From Diphasiastrum complanatum (lineage: Eukaryota; Streptophyta; Lycopodiopsida; Lycopodiales; Lycopodiaceae): 64,000 nt of DNA. The notes under the pieces are model-generated. The model made no database searches. It was not told the origin of the DNA and saw only the letters and a program-made list of their open reading frames with translations. Location of the stretch: positions 25,673,106 to 25,737,105 of the forward strand of contig CM055100.1 of the NCBI GenBank assembly GCA_029204225.1. The letters run 5' to 3'. Positions 8,864 to 20,929 of this stretch are shown here, one piece after another (position 1 is the first letter of the stretch; the number at the start of each line of letters is the position of its first letter). The translations under genes and the position numbers were made by a program.

Positions 8864-10186
8864 GTGATACAAAAAATTGAAATTAAGTATCATATCAGAG
8901 AGATTTTTGGCGCCCAAGCTTTGAAAATAACAATGGCAAGGAGACCCAGATCTACAATTGAGTCTGTGATTCTTTACAATGAGAAAGATGAAGCTGATAA
9001 CTGGAAGCCAACAAAATATATGAAGAATTCATGGGTGTTGCTGCATCCATCATCAAAGAGCAATACAAAAGAAAAGAGCAAAAATGACATACAAATCTTA
9101 TTGAAAAGCAAAAATTCTGGAGCTTAAGACTACCTTGGGAGGTCAATAGATATCATAAGTTTTAGTACAATATGTATATATGCATTCAGAAATCAAAGTA
9201 CATGATATCGATCCTCATGATCATCGAAAATGTAATTGTAAGCATATCAAAACATATGGACTCTACAACAATCATATGTAATTTTTTTTATTGATGCTCT
9301 TCGGATTATGATTTAAATGCTTCAACATTGTTTTTTTCTTTCAGATTTATATCCATCATGCATAAGTGAATGGGAGCCAGCACAATCACTTGTAGGAATA
9401 TTGGACGTGATTCACTCTGATGTTGGAAAGCTGCAATACAGAGGAAGAAGTCCAAAGGAACTTGTAGATTGTGGTATCTATTTTTATGAATATTTATATA
9501 CGCCACAACTAGATGGAGGCTTTGGCAATCTCAAAGCAATTCCATTGCCTAGTTTTTAAAGTGATGAGTGGCCTACTCCCGATGGTATTGTTTATAAATC
9601 CTTGAGATGCAAGCTACTCAATGATATTAGAAATGCTATGAAGATAAGCACAGGCTCGAAAATTGTTCACCTAAGTTGGTTTATCTCATTACATATATTT
9701 GTTGATTTTTTCTCGAGTGCTAGTGTTCGTAGGACACCAACTTTATTTGTTTGCAAGGATTGATCAGATGAGACTTTGTTAGATCTCATGGATCAAGGCT
9801 GGGATGGTAAAAAAAATAATGAAATAGAATGCAGTATTAAAAAGTCTTCAATGATCTTTCGTTATCATATCGAAAAACAAATGTTGAGTCTCATATTTAG
9901 CTATCAGAGATACAAGAAAATTGAAAATACATGGCTACCACTGGATCAAGACTTTGAACTAAATGGTCACACAAACCGAATGGAGATAAGCATTATCTAC
10001 AATGAAGAATATTTGACTACGGTTGAGGTGGAAGAGCATTGGAAGCTTGATTTTATCAGAACAGAGCTCATGCTATTACAAACCAATCTATCAACATATT
10101 TCAGCTTTATCATCAACGGAAGGCTCATAAGTACTTTATGTTTATTGCCATTTCAAAATAGTATAAAATCATTGAAAATGACATAA
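8864..10186 (+). pseudogene. Unknown plus-strand gene inside the large TIR transposon
   Basis: Three protein-like blocks lie in order: 8864-9127 (starting at about 8931, MARRPRSTIESVILYNEKDE, basic N-terminus), 9317-9559 (SEWEPAQSLVGILDVIHSDV, GRSPKELVDCGIYFYEYLY) continuing past a stop to DEWPTPDGIVYKSLRCKLLN at about 9560, and 9776-10186 (IENTWLPLDQDFELNGHTN, VEEHWKLDFIRTELMLLQ). They may be exons of one gene of about 400 residues, with AT-rich introns between, now carrying stops. I recognise no family. The position just inside the left end suggests an element-encoded accessory protein or a captured gene. Confidence 0.4.
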
Positions 10187-10189
10187 TTT

Positions 10190-10736
10190 ACAATTGCACA
10201 TTCACTAATCTCTGTCATGCCACAGATGCAAAAAAGACAAGAGCTGATAATGTGCTGCAAAGATCTACCTACAATAATCACCATTGTGGAAGAACAATAG
10301 CTTCAAATAATGTTTAGTAAAAATCTGTGTATAGACTTTTTCATTCAATAAATGAAAGCCTAAGTTGGACATCAGTACATGTATTTGTGCTCCCAAATTC
10401 ATAAAATGGAGCAACATATGATATACCAATGTATATTTCTCTATGAATTCTATACATGTGCAATCTATTTCTGCTCTATGCTATATGTATTATTCTAGTA
10501 TTTATTTAGTATAATTAGATCATCCTGTGCACCATCATCAACAATGGGAGGCTGAAGTCGTGCTCTGGCCAGTATGCCTAGGATAATTTCTTGTCTAAAT
10601 CTGTACACCTAGCTTGATGTGTACTCAAAGTGTAAACTACAAGATAAAACATTCATGTATTAGTAATGGCTAAAAACCTCAACAAAATAGAAAACTAATC
10701 ACGATTCCAAAAATAAGAATAAACCAAATTAATTAC
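10190..10736. other. Non-coding part of the large TIR transposon
   Basis: This is AT-rich sequence between the plus-strand unknown gene and the minus-strand protease. A short minus-strand frame near 10560-10640 (CTDLDKKLS, AYWPEHDF) may be a further 3' exon of the protease gene, but nothing can be supported firmly. Confidence 0.4.
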
Positions 10737-11790
10737 CTTAGAAATATCAACATCTTCTTGAAGGATGAACCACTCAAAAAATAACTTTGCATTATATAAT
10801 GTGTACCACCCACAGCTGAATGAATCATTTTGCTGGGGTGACAGCAAAAAAATTTAGCACACAAGAAATGAATTAAGAAACAGAATGAATTAGAAGGAAA
10901 CAAATACATTAGGATACTGATTTTAAAATGTTGTTAAGAAAAACATAATTTACCTCCAAACTAACGATTTGCCAATCCACTGAATGGGGAACATTTTTTG
11001 GAATATATTTACTTAATTATGACAAGTATATATCTACATCCTTATGCGTATTGCTAGCTGAGTTCATCTTGACACAAAATCCTTTAACAATATTATCTAC
11101 AGATCTCTTAATAGAGATCAGGTTTAAACTCCAGTGGTCACTGCAAAATAAGATAGAAAGTCCATTAGCTGCAATTTTGAGAACTATTTACATTGATAAT
11201 GCCAATGATAAAGCATTAAACATCAAGAAGCATTTAATATATCTTACTTGGTATGATAAGGCATGACCAGGTATTTTGTTGCTGGTGTGAATCCACTAGT
11301 CGGACACTATGACAATGTGTCATTATTCTCCTTGAAGGCCTGAAGCAAAAAGTTACTGAGCACCAGCAATTCATTGGATGAATCTCTTGCAATGTCATAT
11401 TGCAAGAGTGTAATCCCAGACTCTATCATAGGATCACTGATAGAAGCCCATCTATTTTTGAGATCCAAACAATCAACAACTCTATAATTTATACTAAAGT
11501 CAAGTTCCTCTATTCTACAACAAAATGGAATACCAATTCTATCTACAGCATCGACTATGTCCTTCTCAAATTTAAGATAATCATCAAAATCTATATATGT
11601 ATAAAGATTTGAACGAGGAGGAGGTGGCTGAACAATATCTACAGGAATTACATGAGTATCCAGAATCGATGTAGCTATATTTACAACCTTATCTAGGGCA
11701 GCATTATCTACATTTGCATCCGGATTAGGCTGCGCAGAATCAGTGATATTTACCTTCCTTACTTTCTTCGGAGCTGCCTACTTCCTAGGT
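10737..11790 (-). pseudogene. Ulp1/C48-like cysteine protease of the TIR transposon
   Basis: The minus strand carries the signature of SUMO-protease-like C48 peptidases. Exon 10954-11140 has DHWSLNLISI (catalytic His followed by Trp), then YIPKNVPHSVDWQIVSLE and a GTAAAT donor. After an intron with CCCCAG acceptor, exon 10737-10832 reads QNDSFSCGWYTLYNAKLFF, with the oxyanion Gln five residues before the catalytic Cys, the classic Q-x5-C spacing. Upstream, 11265-11790 is an open stretch (VDIVQPPPPRSNLYTYIDFD, SSNELLVLSNFLLQAF) that would be its N-terminal part. One in-frame TAA (after DVDIYLS) and an uncertain intron phase before the His exon indicate decay or an imperfect model. Ulp1-like proteases are known cargo of several eukaryotic DNA transposons, including some plant MULEs and Zisupton-type elements. 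Confidence 0.65.
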
Positions 11791-12223
11791 GCTTGGTAGG
11801 AAGATCAATCCTATCTAGAAGTATATATCCCTCTTGTGCGTGATCTTTATAGTTAATTTTGTTTCGTTTTGTCTCCCTCACACACAGGTGTGATATATGC
11901 CGTAGTGCCATGGCCTCTTCCTCAAAATCTACACGAGATTCGGGCCTAAGTTCATTTTTACTAAATTTAGGATTACTGAAAATCTAGACTAATTCCACAG
12001 CCTATTTAGGCCATATTTACATGTTTTTCAGACTGCACAACCCAATTCTGACATATTGTATGAACATTATTTTTGATTCAGAGATATACTCAGTAAGCTT
12101 GTTATCTCCATAGGTTCACTGTCATACATGCATTATACTGATCTTGTTCATTTCTTCCCAGCTTTCAGGCAGAGACTAGATAGAATGTTCACCAAATTGT
12201 TTGATCTTTTTTAAAGCAGTTTA

Positions 12224-12750
12224 ATGTGTCCTTACTACAACAAAAAATGTCGATTGGTTGAATACCAGAGTGGTTGCGTACTTTTTTTGTCAGTTCAGAT
12301 CTCGGATGATGAGGAAGTTTATACTGTTGACTCTCATATTGCATCATCCTCTGTTCGGTCATCTATTAAGGATATCAGTCACTTCCTTATCGACACCCCT
12401 GATATGGTTAGTGACTTTATTGATGTAAATATTGATGTGCTCTGGGATATTGGCCAGAATACATCTGTTGATGAATTGATCCCTATAGATGAGTCTAAAT
12501 GTCTTTTCAATTTGTCGTATATTATATAAATGACGATGTATATTTTGCTACAGCTGATTTATTTCAGTTTTTTGACTATCGTGAAGATGAGGTGCTATGT
12601 TTATTATCCGGCACAATTTTTGAATTCTCCGACTTTGTAGATTTTGAAATATATGACTTTGTTGCTGGAATTGATTATGATGATGAGGGACTTATGACCG
12701 GTGAAGAGTGCTTGACTAAGACTTTATCAAATATTGCTAAGCATAGATGA
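12224..12750 (+). pseudogene. Unknown acidic ORF pair in the large TIR transposon
   Basis: Two overlapping frames (12224-12529 and 12499-12750) read as one acidic protein with a shift or intron near 12510: TVDSHIASSSVRSSIKDISH, PDMVSDFIDVNIDVLWDIGQ, then YFATADLFQFFDYREDEVLC, LTKTLSNIAKHR. It is rich in Asp, Phe and Ile, with no recognised domain. It lies between the two minus-strand genes and is transcribed the other way. Confidence 0.35.
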
Positions 12751-12759
12751 GACAGACCA

Positions 12760-13370
12760 TCCGATGAAGAATTCACGGCATTTCAATCCCAGATGGGCTT
12801 CCCTCGTCCATCATTTATGCATTTCACAAATGATTCTACTTCAATAGGTGGTCATCAGATTCCATGAATTTGCATGCAATTCTGAACATGTCACACATTT
12901 ACATTGAGTATTTCTCCTCTCTTGTTCAATGAATTTGCAAGCAATTCTGAACATGTCATGATTTGATGACAATGATGATTAAATGTCTTTGTTATCTTCT
13001 ACTCAACAATCATCTAATTTTCTCTTCTTGTATGAACTTGCATGCTTTTCTAAACTTCTTGTATTGTGTGGACTTTGTTATATGTCAAATCTAAACTCTG
13101 CGGTAGAACCACTTAAACAATTAACAAATGTAGTTTTGTTTTTCATTGGTTCCTCCATGTTGTGTATTTTGATGAAATGTTGCTCGTGCTTGCCAATGTG
13201 ACTTCTCCATCCCTTATGATGACTAGACACTCAAGCTTCCATATGTGTTTGCTAAAAATGTTGTATGATCTCTTAGTATGTGCTGCAGATGTCAAAACCA
13301 TAATGTCAGTCTTATGTTTGGATCTAAACATATATGAAAAATTGAAAGCATCTTGAAGAATTTATACTAA
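12760..13370. other. Spacer in the large TIR transposon
   Basis: No supported gene. A short tandem duplication is visible: GAATTTGCATGCAATTCTGA at about 12865 recurs, with one change, at about 12930 (GAATTTGCAAGCAATTCTGA), about 65 bases apart. Confidence 0.45.
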
Positions 13371-13379
13371 CCATGTAAT

Positions 13380-15123
13380 GAGTGATGTGATATTCTCCCC
13401 ATGCTTTTGATACCGCATTAACAAACTCGACACAAGTCCTTTTTGTACAACTTTCTTATCAATATCAGAGTATTTATCTTAAAATAGCAATCATACTATC
13501 AAGCTTCTTCCATACATCAACTTTTAGTACTCTAGTTTTGCCGTCTTTCTCGAAGTCCTGAGTGGCAGCAATAATATCTGTCTAGACTGAGTGTTGAATA
13601 GTAGAAGCCTTACCAGTATGATTTGATAGGAATCGACGTGGTTTTTCTCCTCCTATGCTTGGCTTAGTTGGCATATTCTCATTCTTTCCTAAAAGCTTTT
13701 CATCTTTTTAAATTTTGACATGTCCCTTATGAAGTCCTGTTTTTGATAAAAAAATCTTCTAATCGAGAGACAGCTTCCTGTGCTGATGATGTTGGCTTAG
13801 TATTCCAAGCAAAAACTATATGAAGATAAATGATCTTTTCTATTAATCTAACTTTTGCATGAAGAGTGCAAACATGCACATTTTTCAAGGGGATAGGCAG
13901 CACAGGCTTCCAGTTTGGATCTGCATATTCTCTAGTAATTTATGTACTCCTAGTAATATCTTTTGCTATTTTCATATAGTACAAACAAGGGCGTTTCGAT
14001 GTAGCACCTTGAGAGACATTATACATACATTTCAATGTTTTCAAATCACGTACTAAGTGCCATTCAACATTGAAGTCTCCAACTCCTGGAACATTGAGAA
14101 GTCCTCCATCCATATGCTCCTTGATGATCCTAGGATAAGATGTCCTTGAGAATATCCATGATAATATATCATGATCTTCCTTCAGCACCTGTCCAAACAA
14201 TTAATCAGACTTAGTTAACAAAGAATTCATACTATTCAATGAATGTAATGTAATAATGAGGCTAGTTACCTGAAACGCTGCCAACCACCATATATCATTT
14301 TCTGACCGGACACTGAATGTGGAATCTTCCTTGTCCTCTGTGATAGTGCACCATTCATGAGAGTTATACTAACCCTCTCCATCTTTTTCCCTTTTAACAA
14401 TTTCTAACTCATCTAACTTAAGTACTATGATTATTTTGCCATTCACCTTTTCAAAGGTTATATCATAGAATGTGACGATGTATCTCAACAAGTAATTTAG
14501 ATCAACAAATAAGTTGTTTGATGAATTATAGGATATCGATCTTCCATCAGTTTCATACACCTCCTCAATATGAAATGGAGTTCCAGTGATCTTATGCATA
14601 TCTATGTTTAATGTATCCCTCCCTTTTTTCAAGTGATATGTCCTAGGGATTGGGACTTTTCTAATTCGAACTTGCTTAAAAGCTTCTCTAATTAGTTTAA
14701 ATATTGTTGCATATGCTTCCCTGCTAATACCTACAAAATCACAAGCATCTTGAACTATAGTCTTATCTAAATTTTTTTGAATGTCCACCATCAAAGACTC
14801 TGTTATTTTACACTTTACATTTGAACTCCTATTGTTCATCATGATACGCTCAGTGGATTTGCCTGTCAATATGTGTCCAATGACATTCCTAGTGAAGCAT
14901 TGTCTTTAATATTTTGAGGAGCTACTAATGCAGATCTACAAAAAAAATAGATAGTTAACAGAATATCACCATAGCTGAAATTAAATCCAAATGTCATTGA
15001 AAAACTTACAAAAATTAAAATATGCTTACTTGAATGCACGGATCCTTCTACTTCAATAACCTCCTTTTGAAAGCGTTTGAATATCCTTGCAACTTTGTCG
15101 CTTATTGCCCTTTTCGTAACCAA
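13380..15123 (-). pseudogene. Candidate transposase of the large TIR transposon
   Basis: A long minus-strand coding region in several frames or exons. From the N-terminus: 15123-14866 (VARIFKRFQKEVIEVEGSV), 14869-14369 (DACDFVGISREAYATIFKLI, IIVLKLDELEIVKREKDGEG), ENDIWWLAAFQ (about 14280), 14188-13940 (GGLLNVPGVGDFNVEWHLVR, DLKTLKCMYNVSQGA, RPCLYYMKIAK), then PNWKPVLPIPLKNVHVCTLH and AKVRLIEKIIYLHIVFAW (about 13780-13910) and EAVSRLEDFLSKTGLHKGH. The spaced acidic motifs KLDE and VGDF..EWH and the Cys/His-rich C.LHA are what a DDE-type transposase would show, but I cannot place it in a superfamily. Stops and missing splice certainty mark it as damaged. It converges toward the protease and may be the same transcription unit. 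Confidence 0.5.
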
Positions 15124-15317
15124 TGGAGGGAATATTTTTGAATTTAGTGAAGTTATACTGCGAACTATTTACAGTTCTTAATTGTGACTATAGACACTAT
15201 GGTTAGATCATTGGGAGTTGGGGAGGCCTCGGAAGTGGTGGGGGCAAGCAAATAAACAGTATTGTTTTTTTTATATTGATATTTTTCTATATTCTACATG
15301 GCATTCCTTAAAGACTC

Positions 15318-15322
15318 TTTTT
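15318..15322. repeat. Left target duplication of copia D
   Basis: TTTTT directly precedes the TGTCA start of the 5' LTR and recurs at 20930-20934 directly after the ACGACA end of the 3' LTR. Joining the flanks there rebuilds the right terminal inverted repeat of the large TIR transposon. Confidence 0.8.
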
Positions 15323-16119
15323 TGTCAAAAATGTTGAACTCCTGCCACTTTGTCACAACACGAACAAGACACAAAGGTCGAACAATTTGCGAAAATCAAC
15401 GTGTCTTTGACTCGAAGCACGAACAATTCTTGAATCAATTGCGAATCGCAAACACACCTCCAGGACCGCAAACCGCAAAAGGGACGCGAAACGAAAACTA
15501 CGAAAAGAAACGAAAAGAACGAAAGCAAACGGGAGATTACAAAACAGACAAAGAAAAATGTTTCACGCTGTCAGCTGGCAGCTCAACAGGCTTCACGCCC
15601 AGCTGAAACGAGTCGCAACGATGGAGACGTTAACTAGTTGATTTATGTTAACTAGTCATGTGATTCGATGTTTAGCTATCTTGTAAACTCCACATAGTGG
15701 AGGTATAAACGATCCTCTCTAGATCATAATAGAATATGTGAATACAGAGATCTGTAAGAGACAGAGAGAGACATAGCAAATAGAGTAAGAAAGAAAAGAC
15801 ACTAGAGCTTTGCATGAAAGTCTGTCAACGAGCAGAACACAACGAAAGAATAGAATGTCATTTCGCCAACGAGCGAGACACTGACCAATTCACTCTAAAC
15901 TAAAACTGATAATTCAGTCACTCTATTTTTGTGCATCTCGTCTTGAGCTATGTGTCATGATTGTTAGGATAGAATATGTTCTGTGATGCGTAGTCGAGTG
16001 TCTGGGATCTTGTAAGGGCTTCCGCACAAAAGAAAATTAAGTGACAAAAAATAGTTTGCGATAAAGAAGAGGAGGTGAGGACAAACACGAATCAGTCCCA
16101 CACACGCGCTCCCACGACA
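15323..16119 (+). repeat. 5' LTR of copia D
   Basis: Limits come from alignment with 20132-20929. A TATA-like GAGGTATAAAC lies near 15696. Many differences from the 3' LTR in the first 300 bases are transitions at CG dinucleotides, as expected from deamination of methylated cytosines. Confidence 0.93.
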
Positions 16120-16131
16120 TGGTATCAGAGC
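16120..16131 (+). other. Primer binding site of copia D
   Basis: TGGTATCAGAGC follows the 5' LTR directly and is complementary to the 3' end of initiator tRNA-Met. Confidence 0.92.
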
Positions 16132-16183
16132 CGACAGGTAGTCACTGTTGATATCCCAGTAGTGATTCTTCCAGATAACACAA

Positions 16184-19100
16184 AATGTCTACGACAATCC
16201 AGACCAGAGTAGCACTCAGTCTCGATGGCGCAAATTACATCTGAAAATTCAAAATCAAAACACTCCTGAAGGGCGAAGGCATCTGGTCAGTGATCGAGCT
16301 CTCAGAAGTGCAGCCTCCAGAGGAGACCCGAGGAGAGTTGAATGGATCAGAAAGGATGAGCGTGCAATGACAATCATCGTTTAGTCCATAACTGAAGATC
16401 TACTCATGCAAATTGAAGACTGCGAAAGCAACCATGCAGCATGGGAAAGATTAAAGTAGAAGTATGAAGTGAGGACTGCAGCTTCAGTCATGCACCTTGA
16501 CAATCAACTACAATCAATACGGTGGGATGACAACCAGTTGGATCAGCATGTTGAGAAGATCATAACGATCTTCGCTCAAATCGCTGCATCAGGACAGGAG
16601 CACCAGGTCCCAACACCACATCAGCTGATGTACTTCATGAAATCTCTATCGACGTCCTATCAGCCGCTGAGAATGCCCATATTGAGTCTACCAGATATGA
16701 CATTCGACAAAGCAATCAGTCTTGTCGCTGATGAGAGACTGATGAGAGACGAAGGAGAGGGAAGCAGTGATCAAGAGAAGGCTCTCTTTATGAAAGGCAA
16801 GAAGAAGAACAAAAACAAGCCAAGATTTGAGAAGACAAAGTCCTCGAATCAACAATCTTCTTCCTACGATCACTGCCACAAACCAGGCCATACAGCCAAC
16901 AAATGCTGGTTCAATCCAACAATACCTTGCATGCACTACAAGAAGAAAGGGCATTCTGCATACGATTGTAGATTCAACCCAAAAAAAAAAAAAAAAAAAA
17001 AGCTGAAAAAGCAAACGTTGCAAAATCATCTAAAGATGCAGAAAGAGATGACGAAGCTTTCACGATACTCGACAACGACAAGCTACTCCGAACATGACTA
17101 CGATGTGGTCATCGATTCAGGAGCAACATCTCACATAACCTGCAACAAGAAGGTCTTGATCAACTTTTGCGAACTCAAAAACGACACAACAGTGATTCTA
17201 GGCGATGGAAGTAGACACGATGTCAAGGGCATCAGCTCTCTATAGCTACAAACATTGTCAGGCCAAGCAGAGCTGCCAGGAGCACTCTATGTGCCCTCAC
17301 TTAGAAAAGATCTGCTATCTGTCTCCAAGATGGCAGATCTAGGCATTCGAGTTTTGTTCAACAGCAACACTTGTCGTATGATCGAGAAGACGACAAACAA
17401 GTTGCTGATGGTTGGATGTAGAGAAGGAAACCTCTACTAGGCCAAAATAATCAACAACTCTGATGGCATACTAAATGCTTCAGAAAACAAAGATCAGCTC
17501 TGGCATAGGATAATGTATCATCTGAACATGCAGAGCCTGTACGACATGAGCACAAAGGACATTGTCACTGGTCTCAAAATATCAAGGCCTGAGGCTGAGT
17601 TCTGTGAAGCTTGTCAGAAAGGCAAGCAACATCGGAATCCATTCACACACGAAGGAAGAAGAGCCAAGAAAGCTCTTGAGCTTGTCCACTCTGATGTGTG
17701 TGGACCGATGAAAACAGATTCACTCTCAAGTTCGAGATATTTTTTAACTTTCATAGATGATTACAACCGAATGACCACGATCTACTACTTGAAAAAGAAA
17801 TCCAAAGTGTTTGATTCTTTCAAGAAATTCATGGCATTTGCAGAGCGACACACCTTAAAAAGAATACAGATCTTTAGATCTAACAATGGAGGTAAATACA
17901 AAAGCACGGAATTCTCAAGATTCTGCGAAGAACAGGGGATTGAACACCACTTCACTCCTGCATACACACCAGAATACAACGGTGTGGTAGAAAGAAAAAA
18001 CAGAATGCTAGTCGAAGGAGCCAGATGCATATGATGGCACAGGCTCAATTGTCAGGCCAATTCTGGGTCGAAGCAATAGCTGCAGCAGTACACCTGTAGA
18101 ACAAATCAACAATGACAGTGCTGGAGAACAAAACACCGTACGAGATGTGGACATGCAGAAAGCCTGATTTGCCATACGCACAGTGTTTCGATGTGCAGCA
18201 TACAAGCACATTTCAAAGGAAAAGAGAAACAAGTTCGACGACAAATCCGAACAAACAATCATGGTCGGCTACTCGAACGGAACACATGTGTATAGACTCT
18301 ACGATCCAACCATAAAGAAGATTGTTTCGAGCAGATGTGAAGTTCGATGAGTCCACATTCCCTGGACTGAAAGACAAAAGAGGCCATGAGATCTTCACAC
18401 TACCGCCTATTCAAGAGAGAGATCAAGGACAATCATCAAATCAGAACGCAGGACTCTAGACTCCAGAACAGCAGGAGATAGAGGATCGATCCCACAAACA
18501 AGAAATGTTCGAGCAGCGACGAAATGAACCTCGAAGGTCAACAAGACAAAGAAGACCTCTAGACGGCTATTCTGACAATCTTCAATGGAGCAAAGACATG
18601 TAGTTTGAGTACTGCAGCTTCACAGAAGATCCAGCTACATACCAAGAAGCTATTCAGAGTCCAGAGAGAGAATTCTAAAAACAGGCAATGTTAGAAGATA
18701 TCGAGTTGATGAGGCAAAACGAGACATGGACATTAGAGCCACTGCCAGAAATCAGAAAAGTAGTCGATTGCAAATGGGTGTACAAGAAGAAGCTAAAATC
18801 AGATGGCACCATTGGCCGCTACAAAGCAAGGCTTGTCGCGAAGGGCTACACGCAGAGATATGGTGTTGACTATTTCGACACATATTCGCCCATAGTCAAG
18901 ATGACAAGCATAAGGCTGCTCCTTGCATACACCACATAGTACAATTTGAAAATTCACCAGATTGATGTGAAAATAGCCTTTCTCCATGGAGATCTAGAGG
19001 AGAAAATTTTCCTGAAGCAACCTGAAGGCTATGAAGACCCCGACAACAAGCAATATGTCTGTCGACTGTAGAGATACATCTACGGTCTAAAACATGCATC

Positions 19101-20124
19101 ACAAGACTAGTACAAAAAGCTTGATGGTCTTCTAAAGTCCTTGACTTTAATCCTACTCAACCAGACTGATGTTGATCAGAGACATGAAGAGTCAAATCTC
19201 TGAAAACTACGAAATCACAGATCTTGGAGAAGCAACAAAATCCTAGGGCTGGAGATTAGAAGAGATCGAACAAATGGCGAAATGCACTTGAGTCAATCAG
19301 AATACGCCAAAAAAGTGCTGAAGCAGTACCACATGATGGACTGTGAAGAGAAAGTCACACCAATGATAGCTGGATCCAAGCTCACAAAACAAGATTGCCC
19401 AAAAACAGAAGAGGAAGAACAGAAGATGGTAGGTATATCCTACCAGAACTTAATCGGTAGTCTGATGTACTTAACAATTTGTACCAGACCCGATCTGGCC
19501 TTCTCTGTTTATACATTGAGCCAATTCTGTTCCAATCCTAGTCTAGCACATTGGAAAATGGTCAAACGAATCCTACAGTATCTGAAGGGTACCTTGAATA
19601 CTGTATTAACCTACAGAACTAGAAACGAAGAGAAAGGATTCAAATTGCATCACTACAGTGATGCGAACTAGGCGAGCTGCAAAGATGACAAGAAGTCCAT
19701 TACTGGAGGATGTACGATAGAGTGCGGAGCTCCAATCAACTGGATATGCAAAAAGCAAACCTTGGTAGCTCAATCCTCTTGCGAATCTGAGTATGTCGCA
19801 GTCTCGAAAGTGGCGAATGAGGTAGTGTGGCTGCAAATGATGTTGGAGACAATCGAGATACCACAAGAGGGGCCAAGCATGATGATGATGGACTCTCAGA
19901 GTGCCATCTATCTGTCCCAGGATCCTGTCTTCCATTCAAAGACGAAGCACATTCCTCTGAAGTACCATCATATTAGAGATTTGATCTTAAAAGGAGAGCT
20001 CCAGGTGCAGTTCATAAAATCAAAAAATATGATTGCAGATCTCCTCACGAAACCGCTCGACAAGCCACTCTTTACCAAGCATAGAGAGACAATTGGATTA
20101 AATGAACAAAGCTGCAAGGTTCAA
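16184..20124 (+). pseudogene. Decayed gag-pol of copia D
   Basis: gag starts at 16184 (MSTTIQTRVALSLDGANYI) and is soon broken; 16469-17245 keeps two knuckle-like motifs, YDHCHKPGHTANKCW and CMHYKKKGHSAYDC, each with one Cys changed to Tyr. Protease VVIDSGATSHIT is at about 17104. Integrase keeps LVHSDVCGPM and YTPEYNGVVERKNRML, but the second catalytic Asp is Asn (RSNNGGKY, about 17875). RT keeps [20 protein letters not shown] and IYGLKHASQ; the YVDD region is deleted near 19150. RNase H runs from HHYSDAN to MIADLLTKPL, then NEQSCKVQEGV before the polypurine tract. Nonsense codons are nearly all TAG, at sites where Gln or Trp is expected (17243, 17438, 18097, 18601, 18938, 19068). Confidence 0.9.
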
Positions 20125-20131
20125 GAGGGAG

Positions 20132-20929
20132 TGTCAGAAATGGTGAAGTCCTGCCACTTTGTCGCAGCACAAACAAGACACAAAGGTCAAACAATTCGCG
20201 ACAGTCAACATGTCTTTGACTCAAAGCACGAACAATCCATGAATCAATCGCAAATCGCAAACACACCTCCAAGACTGCAAACCGCAAAAGGGACGCGAAA
20301 CAAAAACTATGAAAAGAAACAAAAAGAACAAAAGAAAACGGGAGATTACGAAACAGACGAAGAAAAATCTTTCGCGCTACCATCTGGTGGCTCAACGGGC
20401 TTCACGCCCAGCTGAAACGAGTAGCAAAGATGGAGAATAACTAACTAGTTGATTTGCGTTAACTAATCATGTGATTCGATGTTTAGCTATCTTGTAAACT
20501 CCACATAGTGGAGGTACAAACGATCCTCTTTGGATCACAATAGAATATGTGAATACAGAGATCTGTAAGAGACAGAGAGAGACATAGCGAATAGAGTAAG
20601 AAAGAAAAGACACTAGAGTTGTGCATGAAAGTCTGCCAACGAGCAGATCACAGCGAAAGAGTAGAATGTCATTCCACCAACGAGCGAGACACTGACCAAT
20701 TCACTCTAAACTAAAACTGATAATTCAGTCACTCTATTTTTGTGCATCTCGTCTTGAGCTGTGTGTCATGATTGTAGGATAGAATATGTTTTGTGATGCG
20801 TAGTCGAGTGTCTGGGATCCTGTAAGGGCTTCTGCACAAAAGAAAATTAATAGACAGAAAATTGTTCACGATAAAGAAGACGAGGTGAGGACGAACATGA
20901 ATCAGTCCCACGCACGCGCTTCCACGACA
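20132..20929 (+). repeat. 3' LTR of copia D
   Basis: It pairs with 15323-16119. It is followed by the TTTTT target copy and then by GATATTGAGAACTCCTCTAATG, the outer part of the TIR transposon's right end. Confidence 0.93.

Larger units (their letters stand above)
15323..20929 (+). mobile_element. Ty1/copia retrotransposon D
   Basis: A full-length but inactive element: 5' LTR 15323-16119 (797 bp), primer site 16120-16131, gag-pol relic, polypurine AAGAGGGAG at about 20123-20131, 3' LTR 20132-20929 (798 bp). The LTRs start TGTCA and end ACGACA. The LTRs differ noticeably, mostly by CG to CA or TG changes, so insertion is old. Open frames over the LTR (15298-15606 and the tail of 19762-20415) are LTR sequence, not genes. 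Confidence 0.93.

Noticed and set aside
15298-15606. A 102-codon plus-strand frame starting MAFLKDSF
   Set aside because: It lies across the target site and 5' LTR of copia D; the same frame recurs in the 3' LTR fused to RNase H, so it is LTR sequence.
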